From Brasilonema angustatum HA4187-MV1 (lineage in GTDB: Bacteria; Cyanobacteriota; Cyanobacteriia; Cyanobacteriales; Nostocaceae): a stretch of 64,000 nucleotides of DNA. The notes below the pieces were generated by a model. That model was not told where the DNA came from, did not search any database, and saw only the letters and a list, made by a program, of their open reading frames with translations. Shown piece by piece: positions 37,758 through 47,794 of this stretch (position 1 is the first letter of the stretch; every line of letters starts with the position of its first letter). Both the position numbers and the translations under genes were made by a program. The stretch is from contig JAHHGV010000007.1 of the NCBI GenBank assembly GCA_019359695.1, positions 124,001 through 188,000 on the forward strand, read 5' to 3'.

Positions 37758-40700
37758 TTATTTCACTGCAGCACAACTACTAGTAGGCGCTGGCTGCTGA
37801 CGCTGTGGGCCAGTCTTAGTCGGATCATAAGCGACCAACACCACCTCACCTTTTTCGTTATATATCCAACCCTGTGCTGGTACTATCTGTTTAACAGGTG
37901 GCTTTTTAGATGGCTGCTTTTGTGTTGTACTTGTTGAACTTACCGTACTGGCGACAGGTTTAATTAAATCAACCCGCACATTATCACTACTGAGGATTTT
38001 ATTTGGATCAGTTGGAAGTCCTCCACGTCCTACGATGGTAAAGCTGCTACCAGAACCTTTGATACAGGGATTTTGAGCAACTTGCTGTGCCGGATCAACC
38101 ACAGTTTGTGTTAATTCAAATAACCCTTGGGTGGGGTCAATATCAACTACATTAATTTGCACATTACCACTGAACTGTGAACCAAGTGCAGAACTGGCAG
38201 TAATATCACTTAATGGTGTTACCTGCGGTCGATACTTAATTCCGAAGATACTACCTCTAGTAGTGACACGGATCTGACCACCAGAACCCTTTCCTGCATT
38301 GGCAGTGATATCACTATTTTCTGATGGAAAAGCGACGAGATTGCCAGCATTAATGGTGATATTGCCACCAGTCGCTTTGCCAGTGGCATTGGTAGTTATC
38401 TTACTACCACGACGCAACAGCACATAATCGCGAGCACCCAGGGTGATATTTCCTTGCTCCCCAACAGCAGTGTCAGCGTTGATAATTGAGCCATTGTCCA
38501 GACGGATAGAGCGAGCAAGTACTTCTATGTCGCCAGCAGCACCATTGCCATTACTGCTAGCAGTGATTTGAGCACCATTATTGAGGGATACTCTTGGAGC
38601 GTTGATATTGATATTGCCACCATTGCCCTTTCCTGTTGATTCCACTGTACTGAAGATGCGAGTCTTAGTCCCTGCAAGCTCAACTGCACCGGACGCTCGC
38701 ACTGACACATTGCCTGCATTACCTTGTCCAAATGTGCTGGCACTCAGTCTGCCATCATCGCTTAAAGAGAAGGAACCAGAAGAAATAGCAATATTCCCCC
38801 CATTGCCTCTAGCCCCCGTGTCTACAAAGCTGAAAATCCCACTGAAATATCGGCCACCAACTCCAGCAATCGTTACTTTACCTGTAACATCCGCTGTGAT
38901 ATTCCCTGCATTTCCTTGTCCATAAGTGCTGGCTTCCAGTCGCGCACCATCGGTTAAAGAGAACGAACCAGAGGAAATTGTAATATTACCCCCATTGCCC
39001 GTCGCCCCCGTGTTAACTCGGCTGAAAATCGCACTAGGATTTCTGCTTTTTACCCCAACCCCAGCAATTGTTATAGGTTCAGTGACATCAACAGTGACAT
39101 TGCCTGCATCTCCTCTTCCCGCTGGCTGGGTGTCAGATTTTTCGCGAACTACGGTTACCAATTGAGCGCCATCTTTGAGTGAGAAAGTTGCACCCTTGAT
39201 GTCAATATTGCCTCCTTTGCCCACACCTCCTGATTCCACAGTGCTGAAGATTGCAGTGTTACTGCCTACAAGCTCAACAGAACCCAACGCTCGCACTGAC
39301 ACATTGCCTGCACTTCCTTGTCCATATGTGCTGGCATTGAGTCTGCCGCCATCAGTTAAAGAGAACGAACCAGAGGAAATCGCAATATTCCCTCCATTAC
39401 CCGTCGCTCCCGTATTCACATAGCTCTGAATCCCACTGGAAAATCCGCCATCAACCCCAGCAATTGTTACTGGTCCAGTGACATTAACACTGACATTGCC
39501 TGCATTTCCTTGTCCATAAGTGCTGGCTTCCAGTCGCGCGCCATCAGTTAAAGAGAACGAACCAGAGGAAATCTTAATATCGCCTCCATTGCCCACAGCC
39601 CCCGTGCCCACCGAGCTGACAATTTTACTGGGATTTCCGCTTTTTACCCCAACTCCAGCAATTGTCACTGATCCTGTGACATCAACAGTGACATTACTTG
39701 CATCTCCTCTTCCAGCTGGCTGGGTGTCAGATTTTTCGCGAACTACAGTTACCAATTGAGCGCCATCTTTGAGTGAGAAATTTGCTGCGTTGATATCGAT
39801 ATTGCCACCTTTGCCCACACCTCCTGGTTCCACTGCGCTGAGGATGGCAGTGTTACTGCCTGCCAGATCAACAGCACCCGACGCTTGTAGCGACACATTG
39901 CCTGCATTTCCTTGTCCATAAGTACTGGCATTCAGTTGAGCGCCATCGGTTAAAGAGAACGAACCAGAGGAAATAGTAATGTTACCCCCTTTGCCCACAC
40001 CTCCTGCTTCCACAGTGCTTTTAATGTAAGTATTACTGCCTGCAAGCGAAACCGAACCTGACGCTTGTACCGACACATTGCCTCCATCCCCTTGTCCCAA
40101 GGTGCGGGCTTGTAGTATAGCACCATCAGTTAAAGAGAAAGAGCCAGAGGAAATCTTAATATTCCCCCCATTACCCATTGCTCCCGTGTTGACTTGGCTG
40201 GAAATCCCACTGCCGATTCCGTCCTTGACACCAGCAATAGTCACAGGACCAGTGACATCAACTGTGACATTGCCTGCATCCCCTTTTCCGGCTAGCTGGG
40301 TGTTGGATGCTCCACGAACTGAGGTTAGCAGTTGGGCGCTATCTTTAAGCGAAAGTGAAGCAGCTTTAATCTCAATATTGCCTCCTTTGCCCACTCCTCC
40401 TGCTTCCACTCTGCTCAAGATGCCAGCATCGACAAGCTCAACAGAACCAAACGCTCGCACCGACACATTGCCCGCATTCCCTTTTCCATAAGTGCTGGCA
40501 TTCAGTTCAGCATTATCGGTTAAAGAGAACGAACCAGAGGAAATCTTAATATCGCCTCCATTGCCCACAGCCCCCGTGTTGACTCGGCTGAAAATCGCAC
40601 TGGGATTTCCGCTTTTTACCCCAACTCCAGCTATTGTTACAGGTCCTGTGACATCAACAGTGACATTGCCTGCATCCCCTCTTCCGGCTCGCTGGGTGGA

Positions 40701-42140
40701 AGATGCTTGACGAACTATGGTTAGCAGTTGAGCACCATCTTTTAGGGATAGTGTTGCTGCGTTGAGGTCGATATTGCCACCTTTGCCCACACCTCCTGCT
40801 TCCACTGCGCTGAGAATGGCAGTGTTACTGCCTGCCAGATCAACAGCACCCGATGCTCGCACCGACACATTGCCTGCATTTCCTTGTCCATAAGTACTGG
40901 CAAGTAGTTGAGCACCATCTTTGAGTGATAGTGTTGCTGCGTTGATATCGATATTGCCACCTTTGCCCACACCTCCTGGTTCCACAGTACTGAATATATT
41001 AGTTTTACTGCCTGCCAGATCAACAGCACCGGACGCTTGCACCGACACATTGCCTGCATTTCCTTGTCCCAAAGTGCTGGCACTCAGTTGAGCACCATCG
41101 GTTAAAGAAAAGGAACCAGTTGTAATATTGATGTTGGCACCATTGCCCACTGCTTGCGATCGCACATTATTGAATACATAGCTGCCTGCAACTTTTATAT
41201 CCCCTGTGGCATCCAGCGTAATATCTCCCGCCTGACTACCAACTGTCCCCAAGCCTTGCCCTATTCCCGCATATAACCCACTTCCTCCGGAAATTTTTAA
41301 ATTGCGGGCATTGACTGCAATACTACCGCCCCCGCCCGAGGCAACTCCAACTTCTCCACGATTCGTCAGCGACACATCACCTCTTTGCACTCCTGTAGGA
41401 AAACTCAAGCTACCATCAGCATTAAGTCCCACCGTCCCAGGAGCAGATAATCCTCCTAACTCTACTCGTCCTCCTGGTGCAAACAGTATCCCACCATCTA
41501 AGCTGACATCACCACCCACCAGTGTTAAGGAATTTCCTTGTTTAACAGCAAGACCAAAAATATTAGTACTAGTATCAAGAGCTCTAGACTGATTGGTGAT
41601 ATTTTTGAAATTCTCCCGATAGCTCAACCCAACCGGAGCAGTTATAGTTAACAATGGCGGTGCTTGGGGATTCGTCGCGCTAAACTCAAACCCATTGTCA
41701 AACACAAAACTATTCGCCGTACTCCCTAAAAATGAACCACCCATATTTAATTGGGCATTTGGTCCAAAAATAATCCCCGCTGGATTGAGTAAAAATAAGT
41801 TCGCCTTGCCGAGTGTTCTAATCAAACCATCAATACTAGAAATAGAACCACCCGTCACTCGACCGATGATGTTTCGCACATCAGCTGCATTATTAAAGTT
41901 AGCTGAACCGCCTGTGGGTACAGAAAATTCTTTGAAGCTGTGAAAAAGGTTTCCTCCTCTTCTAGTTCCATCATTGATATTGAAATTCTTGCCATCAGGA
42001 GTGGTGACTGTGGTCGATACAGTTCCATCTGAAGTCACTTGTTGTGCTCTAGCTAGAGTAAAGTAGGTCAAGCTGAATATGCTTGCAAGGGGCAAGGCGA
42101 GGAACAAGAATGGGTGACGCACCTGTAGTTTGCTCAGCAT
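37758..42140 (-). CDS. Two-partner-secretion filamentous haemagglutinin-like exoprotein
   Basis: A 1460-aa secreted protein. A signal peptide (LALPLASIFSLTYFTLARAQ) is followed by the TPS/haemagglutination-activity domain (about 35-280; SFKEFSVPTGGSANFNN, LFLLNPAGIIFGPNAQLNMGGSF), which the outer-membrane TpsB pore recognises. The middle, about 300-1250, consists of many beta-helix repeats of three alternating types: SSGSFSLTDGAxLxASTYGQ, GNAGNVSVxASGAVDLAGSN, and GRGDAGNVTVDVTGPVTIAGV. The end has the cyanobacterial tail SSDNVRVDLIKPVAS. It likely forms a long fibre for adhesion, contact or cell-cell interaction. No TpsB partner is in the window. Confidence 0.95.
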   Translation of the reverse strand: MLSKLQVRHPFLFLALPLASIFSLTYFTLARAQQVTSDGTVSTTVTTPDGKNFNINDGTRRGGNLFHSFKEFSVPTGGSANFNNAADVRNIIGRVTGGSISSIDGLIRTLGKANLFLLNPAGIIFGPNAQLNMGGSFLGSTANSFVFDNGFEFSATNPQAPPLLTITAPVGLSYRENFKNITNQSRALDTSTNIFGLAVKQGNSLTLVGGDVSLDGGILFAPGGRVELGGLSAPGTVGLNADGSLSFPTGVQRGDVSLTNRGEVGVASGGGGSIAVNARNLKISGGSGLYAGIGQGLGTVGSQAGDITLDATGDIKVAGSYVFNNVRSQAVGNGANINITTGSFSLTDGAQLSASTLGQGNAGNVSVQASGAVDLAGSKTNIFSTVEPGGVGKGGNIDINAATLSLKDGAQLLASTYGQGNAGNVSVRASGAVDLAGSNTAILSAVEAGGVGKGGNIDLNAATLSLKDGAQLLTIVRQASSTQRAGRGDAGNVTVDVTGPVTIAGVGVKSGNPSAIFSRVNTGAVGNGGDIKISSGSFSLTDNAELNASTYGKGNAGNVSVRAFGSVELVDAGILSRVEAGGVGKGGNIEIKAASLSLKDSAQLLTSVRGASNTQLAGKGDAGNVTVDVTGPVTIAGVKDGIGSGISSQVNTGAMGNGGNIKISSGSFSLTDGAILQARTLGQGDGGNVSVQASGSVSLAGSNTYIKSTVEAGGVGKGGNITISSGSFSLTDGAQLNASTYGQGNAGNVSLQASGAVDLAGSNTAILSAVEPGGVGKGGNIDINAANFSLKDGAQLVTVVREKSDTQPAGRGDASNVTVDVTGSVTIAGVGVKSGNPSKIVSSVGTGAVGNGGDIKISSGSFSLTDGARLEASTYGQGNAGNVSVNVTGPVTIAGVDGGFSSGIQSYVNTGATGNGGNIAISSGSFSLTDGGRLNASTYGQGSAGNVSVRALGSVELVGSNTAIFSTVESGGVGKGGNIDIKGATFSLKDGAQLVTVVREKSDTQPAGRGDAGNVTVDVTEPITIAGVGVKSRNPSAIFSRVNTGATGNGGNITISSGSFSLTDGARLEASTYGQGNAGNITADVTGKVTIAGVGGRYFSGIFSFVDTGARGNGGNIAISSGSFSLSDDGRLSASTFGQGNAGNVSVRASGAVELAGTKTRIFSTVESTGKGNGGNININAPRVSLNNGAQITASSNGNGAAGDIEVLARSIRLDNGSIINADTAVGEQGNITLGARDYVLLRRGSKITTNATGKATGGNITINAGNLVAFPSENSDITANAGKGSGGQIRVTTRGSIFGIKYRPQVTPLSDITASSALGSQFSGNVQINVVDIDPTQGLFELTQTVVDPAQQVAQNPCIKGSGSSFTIVGRGGLPTDPNKILSSDNVRVDLIKPVASTVSSTSTTQKQPSKKPPVKQIVPAQGWIYNEKGEVVLVAYDPTKTGPQRQQPAPTSSCAAVK

Positions 42141-42821
42141 TTTAGGAATGTGGATATTCGGTAGATAAAAATACTTTAAAATAAGTCAAATTGCGGTTCT
42201 TGAGTACTAATATCAGGTTTGTAGGTAAAGAGTACTTGTTTGTAAGATTTTGTGACAAAATGTTGTCACATATAACAACCCTAAATCATTTGTAAACAAC
42301 AAGATTCCCGACTTCTTCAAGAAGTCGGGAATTTGAGTAGGCGCGATTTATGCGCTAAGCGCAGGCACTTTCACACAAATCAAATAAGACTGCTACATTT
42401 AAATTTTTATATCAACTTGCATTCATACATTTCTTATTGTCCGCCTTGTCCGCCTTGTCTTCCTTATCTTCCCTGTCTCAAGAACTGCGTGATATCTTTA
42501 TAATGCAACCCCATATTAAAAGGGGTAGTGCACACCTGTAACAAAGGTTGATTACACCCTGTACCGAAGAAAACGGAATAACACCCGGTGACTGGAGACG
42601 AACAATTTAAGTATGCTATATTTCTACGAAAATCCTCTCATCCTAAAGTAGTATTTTATACGTTTATTAAGATATATGAAATTCAAATTAGCATGTGATT
42701 TAACTGGCGGTTTCTTGCGCTAGCAACATATGAAACAAACACCATCCCGCTTCTAGCCTGTTAAGCGTTCCCGTTCGGCTAACGCTCAGGGCGAAGCCTG
42801 TTCACTGTATCTTTTCGCTTC
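42141..42821. other. 680-bp intergenic region with a perfect hairpin
   Basis: Upstream region of the haemagglutinin gene. A 27-base near-perfect palindrome lies at 42304-42330 (TTCCCGACTTCTT, one centre base, then its complement). A tract of GTCCGCCTT/GTCTTCCTT units lies at about 42437-42477. A second dispersed palindromic unit is at about 42762-42800 (AGCGTTCCCGTTCGGCTAAC). No gene found. Confidence 0.75.
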
Positions 42822-43439
42822 CTAATCGAAGTCTGTGGGCAGATCTGGATCGCGGTAATGCTGGAAAAGTCGGGTGATTTGAGCTGGCGTTACACGCCCA
42901 AGAGATAGTTCTGGAATGTTGTCTTCAGGGAAAAAATCCACTTCTTCTGTTTCAATACTCGCTGATGGGGAACCACCAATAAGTTCACACAGAAAAAAGA
43001 GCTTATAGATGTAATGCTGATGCGGTGTATGTCCTTGTCTATTTCTGTCATACACAGCCAGCAGTTTTATCGCGCGTGTCTGATATCCTGATTCTTCAAA
43101 AATTTCTCTAACAGCTGCTTCACTGGGCGAGTCGCCAATATCCGCCCAGCCACCTGGTAAAGTCCAACAACCGTCTTGTCGTTCCTTGACTAACAATATA
43201 GTATTGTCGCGAAACACTCCTCCACGTACATCAACTTTGGGCGTTGCGTATCCCACTTCACGAGCGAATAAATCGAGGATATAGCTGTGTCCGACATTTG
43301 AGTATGTTGACATGATTTCAGCGGCGATCGCCTGAAGCACTTTATAGCGCTCAATGTCATAAGGATTTTCGGTAAAAGTTAAACCATTTTGGGCGATCGC
43401 CTGTAATTTTTGTGTCCATTCCAGCCACTTGGGTTCCAC
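42822..43439 (-). CDS. NUDIX hydrolase with N-terminal helper domain
   Basis: A 205-aa NUDIX protein. The NUDIX box reads GGWADIGDSPSEAAVREIFE followed by ESGY; the metal-binding REIFEE core is intact, and the earlier Glu is Asp (GD). About 65 residues precede the domain (KWLEWTQKLQAIAQNGLTF), matching the helical N-terminal extension found in one NUDIX subgroup. These enzymes cleave nucleoside diphosphate derivatives; the exact substrate is unknown. It lies 67 bp downstream of pgk on the same strand, with a hairpin between, so it may be partly co-transcribed. Confidence 0.9.
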   Translation of the reverse strand: MEPKWLEWTQKLQAIAQNGLTFTENPYDIERYKVLQAIAAEIMSTYSNVGHSYILDLFAREVGYATPKVDVRGGVFRDNTILLVKERQDGCWTLPGGWADIGDSPSEAAVREIFEESGYQTRAIKLLAVYDRNRQGHTPHQHYIYKLFFLCELIGGSPSASIETEEVDFFPEDNIPELSLGRVTPAQITRLFQHYRDPDLPTDFD

Positions 43440-43457
43440 AATTTTCTCCCTATATTT

Positions 43458-43485
43458 GTAGAGACGTTACGTGTAACGTCTCTAC
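43458..43485. terminator. Hairpin between pgk and the NUDIX gene
   Basis: Perfect 13-bp stem GTAGAGACGTTAC / GTAACGTCTCTAC with a 2-base loop. A dispersed cyanobacterial repeat of this form is common. It may end or stabilise the pgk message; there is no strong T-run on the minus strand. Confidence 0.7.
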
Positions 43486-43506
43486 ATTGGTTTTAGATAT
43501 TAGCCT

Positions 43507-44709
43507 TTATGCTTCATCTAGCGCCACAATACCAGGTAATTCCTTACCTTCGAGCAGTTCTAAACTAGCACCGCCACCAGTGGAAATGTGGCTCATTTGA
43601 TCAGCTAAACCAACTTTTTCCACAGCAGCTACGGAATCACCGCCCCCGATGATGGTGGTTGCGCCGCCTTTGCTGATGTCGGCGAGTGTGCGGGCGATCG
43701 CTTCTGTTCCTGCAGCAAACTTGTCAAACTCAAACACACCCATTGGACCGTTCCAAATCACACTTTTGCAATCAGCAAGGGCTTCTTGGAATACTTTTAT
43801 CGAATCAGGTCCGATATCCAACCCCATCCAACCATCAGGAATACTTTCCACGCTAACGGTTTGAGAATTGGCATCAGCAGCAAACTTATCTGCTACAACC
43901 ACATCTGTGGGTAGCAAGAAAGTGACGCCCTTTTCTTTAGCCTTAGCTTCCAAAGACTTCGCCAATTCTAGCTTATCTTCTTCCACCAACGACTTACCGA
44001 CACTCAAACCACGAGCTTTAAAGAAGGTGAAAATCATTCCACCGCCAATGATCAGTTTGTCGCACTTTTCCAAAAGGGCTTCAATCACGCCAATTTTGCT
44101 GGAAACTTTGGAACCGCCGATAATAGCCACCAAAGGACGCTGGGGATTTTCAATCGCCTTTTGCAGATACTGCAATTCTTTTTCAATCAAAAACCCACCA
44201 ACAGAAGGACTCAGGTACTTCGTCACGCCTTCAGTAGAAGCATGAGCGCGGTGTGCGGTACCAAAAGCGTCGTTAACATACAAATCGGCATTTGCTGCCA
44301 GTTTTTTGGCAAATTCTGGATCGTTTTTCTCCTCTTCTTTGTAGAAACGGACGTTTTCTAATAGCAAAACTTGTCCATTTTGTAAAGCCCCAACTTTCGC
44401 TGCAACTTCATCGCCGATAGAGTCGTCAGTTTTGACAACTTCTTGCCCCAATAACTCAGACAGACGCTTAGCAACCGGAGTCAACCGCAGTTTGTCATCT
44501 ACACCCTTGGGACGCCCAAAATGGCTCACTAGAATCACCTTAGCTCCCTTCTGCGTCAAATCCTGTATGGTAGGCAGAGCAGCACGAATGCGAGTATCAT
44601 CTGTAATGTTGCCAGAATCATCCACTGGTACGTTAAAATCAACTCTCACCAGGGCGCGTTTACCAGACAAGTCTTCTGCAGATAAATTTGCTAAAGTTTT
44701 CTTGGACAC
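43507..44709 (-). CDS. pgk: Phosphoglycerate kinase
   Basis: A 400-aa phosphoglycerate kinase of normal length. It converts 3-phosphoglycerate and ATP to 1,3-bisphosphoglycerate in the Calvin cycle and the reverse in glycolysis. Diagnostic blocks: [54 protein letters not shown] and [17 protein letters not shown]. The start is GTG 44709, supported by AGGAGG eight bases upstream. It is divergent from the universal stress gene across a 90-bp gap that must hold both promoters. Confidence 0.98.
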   Translation of the reverse strand: MSKKTLANLSAEDLSGKRALVRVDFNVPVDDSGNITDDTRIRAALPTIQDLTQKGAKVILVSHFGRPKGVDDKLRLTPVAKRLSELLGQEVVKTDDSIGDEVAAKVGALQNGQVLLLENVRFYKEEEKNDPEFAKKLAANADLYVNDAFGTAHRAHASTEGVTKYLSPSVGGFLIEKELQYLQKAIENPQRPLVAIIGGSKVSSKIGVIEALLEKCDKLIIGGGMIFTFFKARGLSVGKSLVEEDKLELAKSLEAKAKEKGVTFLLPTDVVVADKFAADANSQTVSVESIPDGWMGLDIGPDSIKVFQEALADCKSVIWNGPMGVFEFDKFAAGTEAIARTLADISKGGATTIIGGGDSVAAVEKVGLADQMSHISTGGGASLELLEGKELPGIVALDEA

Positions 44710-44799
44710 GGCACAAACCTCCTGATTGCCTGTTTGTTATGTTTTGATGAGTACAACCATCCAGATTTTACCGACTCATGGGGGCACAGGTGAATCCGA

Positions 44800-45207
44800 A
44801 TGTTTAAAACAGTTCTGTTTCCAATTGATCAAAGTCGAGAAGCACGCGAAGCAGCCGAAGTGGTTGCCAATATAGTGCAAAAGTATGGTAGTAAATTAGT
44901 GCTACTGAGTGTAGTTGAGGAACCCGCCGCAGACTCGCCCAACGGGGATGCCATGTCCTCACCAGAAACAGTAGCCCAACTGCTAGAAACAGCCAAATCC
45001 CTGTTTGCTGGGCAAGGCATTTCAGCCGAAGCCTTGGAACGGCAAGGCAAACCTGCTTTTACCATCTGTGATGTGGCAGATGATATAGGAGCAAATTTAA
45101 TTGTCATGGGTTGTCGAGGGCTAGGCTTGACTGACGAGGGATCAACTGATAGCGTTACCACCCGCGTGATTAATCTTTCTCCTTGCCCAGTCTTAGTTGT
45201 GCCGTAG
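44800..45207 (+). CDS. Universal stress protein (UspA family)
   Basis: A 135-aa single UspA domain. The start KTVLFPIDQSREAREAAEVV and the C-terminal nucleotide-binding stretch LIVMGCRGLGLTDEGSTDSV followed by VINLSPCPVLVV are typical, although the usual GSVS is replaced by GSTDSV. UspA proteins help survival under stress; some bind ATP. It faces away from pgk. A 9-bp hairpin (GGTGCGTTA / TAACGCACC, 45233-45258) follows the stop. Confidence 0.93.
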   Translation: MFKTVLFPIDQSREAREAAEVVANIVQKYGSKLVLLSVVEEPAADSPNGDAMSSPETVAQLLETAKSLFAGQGISAEALERQGKPAFTICDVADDIGANLIVMGCRGLGLTDEGSTDSVTTRVINLSPCPVLVVP

Positions 45208-45379
45208 AGAGTGAGGAGTTATTTAGCAGTAGGGTGCGTTACACTGCGTTAACGCACCTGAGATGGTTTTTTTAATGCGAATTTTACTGTTAGCTACAAA
45301 ACGTGTAAAAGCATAGCTAATATTTATTCCGAAGGACGGTTGACTCGGATTAATTTACCTTAACTCTTTAATGTATTTT

Positions 45380-45484
45380 ATGTATCAGGACTTACGCAAA
45401 AATAACGTAGTTGTGTCATTGCGACGTAAGGAAGCAATCTCACAATCTTGTTCTTTCGTAAATCGTGCGTAAGTCCTATGTATC
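45380..45484. mobile_element. MITE-like element with 7-bp target duplication
   Basis: The 91-bp element 45387-45477 has inverted ends AGGACTTACGCA / TGCGTAAGTCCT... and is flanked by ATGTATC on both sides (45380-45386 and 45478-45484). It has no coding capacity. A second, more diverged copy is at 63633-63724. Confidence 0.88.
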
Positions 45485-45507
45485 GTACTCAACTGAAAAC
45501 TGCCATA

Positions 45508-46932
45508 TCAGCGAAATAGGCGAAAGAAGCGACAAAGTTGGCCGAAGAATAGAGGCAGTAAAAATGGAGCACAAAGCATCATACTCCAGACAAAGGTTGG
45601 TGAAGCAAAGAAAGAAATGTCTCTATAAGATGTCACAGGTGGTTGTTTGGCTGAGATAGCTGTGGCGGTAATGCCGCTGATGGCAAGCCCAATACCTGCA
45701 AGTGCTATAGTGTTGTCTAGAGCGCGATCGCTCTTCGTTTGTTCTAAGTCAATAATACCTTGGACAGTGCTATTGAGATTTTCCAGTAAGGTTAATCCAG
45801 GGTTGAGATTCGCAAGATCTGCTTCTACTTGTCGCTGATATTTTTTAGCGTAAATCTCGCGATCGCTGAAGGTTTCTAAAAACTTTAAATCGCTACCTGC
45901 ATATTTTTTCTGCATATCAGCTAAACGAGATTTGTAATTATCTAAGTTTAATTGAATTGTTCGGTTTTGATTCTCTAGATAGTTTAAAGCAATAGTATAA
46001 TCTGACAAATTAATTAAGTTAGCCGACAATGTTTCTTGTAGCTTACTAAGTTTCAGACTGTTGGTTTGCAATAGCTTTGGTAACTCACTAGCTTGCTTGA
46101 TTGATGGTTGTATTTCTACATATTCTTTTTTGAGAAGTGTTTTTTGATAACGGCTTTGATAATAAGACCAAACAACTTTGTGGCGGTATTGCCATAAGCG
46201 TATAAATTCGTAATAGACACTTTGCACCCGCTTTCTCATTTCATCGGGCGAAATATTATCGGGAAACAACCAGATTAGGACATGATGACTTTCTTGTCTA
46301 AACTTTTCCCAAAACTCTTTCCCATTGACACCTAAATTTTGGGGAGTATACCACAACTCAAAAATTGTTCCTGATTCTAACTTGCCCTTGCCAATTAAAT
46401 CTCGTTTCCAGTCGTAATTGCTGACAACTTGTGTGTAGCACTTCTGGGCAATATCTTCTATTTCGGCATCAGTTTTCTGACTTGCCAATTTGCCCCAAAG
46501 TAACCAAGTTTGTCCGATTGTGCCCGTTTGTTCAGAGATGTGTTGAAGAATTTCTTGTTTAAGTTTTAAGAAAGGTTCATCTTTGATGTTTTGTGGTTCA
46601 TCGTTATATCTACCGTTAGCATCTCGTTTTCCAGAGTCGTTAACCTGAAGGGCATAGGTATCGCCTATTTGCAGGGGATAATAGTAACCATCTAGCGGTG
46701 ATGGAAATTGCCTACTTGTGGGGTTGAGTAACTCGATAACATCAACGTCTGTATTTTGATACTTCTGGAATTGTGTATACTTTTCCTCAAAGCTTTGTTC
46801 GTCTAAATCACCATAAATTTTTTGACAGAAATTGCGGCAGTTTTGGTCAATTTTTGACTTATCTTGTCCTAAGCCATCCTTCAAGTCGTAAAGGAATAAG
46901 TCTATACTGGGATAAATAATTTCCTCTGACAT
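45508..46932 (-). CDS. Membrane protein of the CHAT operon, unknown family
   Basis: A 474-aa protein that I do not recognise. The soluble front (about 1-260) begins SIDLFLYDLKDGLGQDKSKI and is rich in aromatic residues. The middle (about 285-400) is likely coiled coil (LSKLQETLSANLINLSDYTI, QRQVEADLANLNPGLTLLEN). The last 75 residues hold two probable membrane helices: LDNTIALAGIGLAISGITAT and TFVWSMMLCAPFLLPLFFG. The start follows the stop of the 128-aa gene by 1 bp, so translation is coupled. With a CHAT protease upstream, it could be a membrane effector of a conflict system, for example of the CATRA type; this is inference. Confidence 0.85.
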   Translation of the reverse strand: MSEEIIYPSIDLFLYDLKDGLGQDKSKIDQNCRNFCQKIYGDLDEQSFEEKYTQFQKYQNTDVDVIELLNPTSRQFPSPLDGYYYPLQIGDTYALQVNDSGKRDANGRYNDEPQNIKDEPFLKLKQEILQHISEQTGTIGQTWLLWGKLASQKTDAEIEDIAQKCYTQVVSNYDWKRDLIGKGKLESGTIFELWYTPQNLGVNGKEFWEKFRQESHHVLIWLFPDNISPDEMRKRVQSVYYEFIRLWQYRHKVVWSYYQSRYQKTLLKKEYVEIQPSIKQASELPKLLQTNSLKLSKLQETLSANLINLSDYTIALNYLENQNRTIQLNLDNYKSRLADMQKKYAGSDLKFLETFSDREIYAKKYQRQVEADLANLNPGLTLLENLNSTVQGIIDLEQTKSDRALDNTIALAGIGLAISGITATAISAKQPPVTSYRDISFFASPTFVWSMMLCAPFLLPLFFGQLCRFFRLFR

Positions 46933-46933
46933 T

Positions 46934-47320
46934 TTATCGACTCCCAGAAATTAACTGCCAAAGCCGTTGGAAAAGGTTTTGTTTCGCTTTTGCAGCAGCA
47001 ACAGAATCCTCAGCACCAAAAGTATCAATTACTGAGTTCGTGAGTTCTTGATTTGGATCTTTTGGCAGAGGAAGTGGTGGCAAACCTTTACTTCGTATAC
47101 CAGCTTCTTTTTTCAAAGCTGTCAATTCTTGCTGGTATGCTTCATCTAAAGGTGGATAACTTTCAGCAATACTATCGAGGTTGCCAATATTGGTTGGATT
47201 GGCTTGTAAATTTTTGGCGATCGCATGAAGTTGCTTTTGGATATCCGCAGGCAAAGACTCATTCAGCTTGGCTAAGGCATTCAGGAAAGCGGTAATAGAA
47301 ATGATATCGTTAGGTTGCAT
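46934..47320 (-). CDS. Small protein of the CHAT operon, unknown
   Basis: A 128-aa acidic, helical protein (ITAFLNALAKLNESLPADIQ; PPLDEAYQQELTALKKEAGI) ending in QNLFQRLWQLISGSR. I do not recognise it. The end resembles the start of the CHAT-TPR protein upstream (MFRRLWQWLKRFFQRLFGSK), a basic-aromatic helix shared by the two. It ends 1 bp before the membrane protein gene and lies 385 bp after the CHAT gene. Small adaptor proteins are known in caspase/TPR-associated conflict operons; whether this one is homologous is untested. Confidence 0.8.
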   Translation of the reverse strand: MQPNDIISITAFLNALAKLNESLPADIQKQLHAIAKNLQANPTNIGNLDSIAESYPPLDEAYQQELTALKKEAGIRSKGLPPLPLPKDPNQELTNSVIDTFGAEDSVAAAKAKQNLFQRLWQLISGSR

Positions 47321-47417
47321 AAAGATTTGTGATTAGTGATTAGTTATTTTCTCGTTCCTCAGATCTTGCATCATACTTTTCGTCCGCCAAGAAATTTATT
47401 TCTTGGCTCAAAGTCTA

Positions 47418-47794
47418 AGTCCGTTAAAACGGACTGAAAAACTTATACAAATTCTGTATGATAGCTTGCGTGGCGTAGCCATAGATGCGCCCAAATATAT
47501 GAGGAATGAACCGCGAAGGCGCAAAGAACACAAAGAAAGAAAGAAGAAGTCAAGAAAATTTGGCGCAGCCTCACAAAGAAATGGTATTACTTATACTAAA
47601 CTGCTTTCTAAACCGTAACTTTCAAATGGGAGTAGTTTTTGATTGGACTAGAAAATCAAAATCTCTAAATTACGCTTTTGAACACGAATTGGTATCAGTC
47701 CGTTTTAACGGACTTGGTTTATTAGCCCAGAACTTGAGTTCTGGGCGTACTCAGCCGCAGATGCAAGATCTGAGCCTCCCAGCCTGAGGCTGGG
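47418..47794. repeat. Cluster of REP-like palindromes
   Basis: Four palindromes: AGTCCGTTAAAACGGACT at 47418-47435 and its reverse-complement form at 47697-47714; CCCAGAACTTGAGTTCTGGG at 47726-47745; CCCAGCCTGAGGCTGGG at 47778-47794. Between the first two lies a copy of the GAACCGCGAAGGCGCAAAGA repeat (about 47507-47530). The last three overlap or lie in the 3' end of the CHAT gene. The region 47321-47704 holds no gene. Confidence 0.85.

Noticed and set aside
38581-41592. Many plus-strand frames opposite the haemagglutinin-like gene
   Set aside because: Pro/Thr/Ser-rich translations of the antisense of Gly/Asn/Ala-rich repeats; the minus-strand protein has a signal peptide and a TPS domain.
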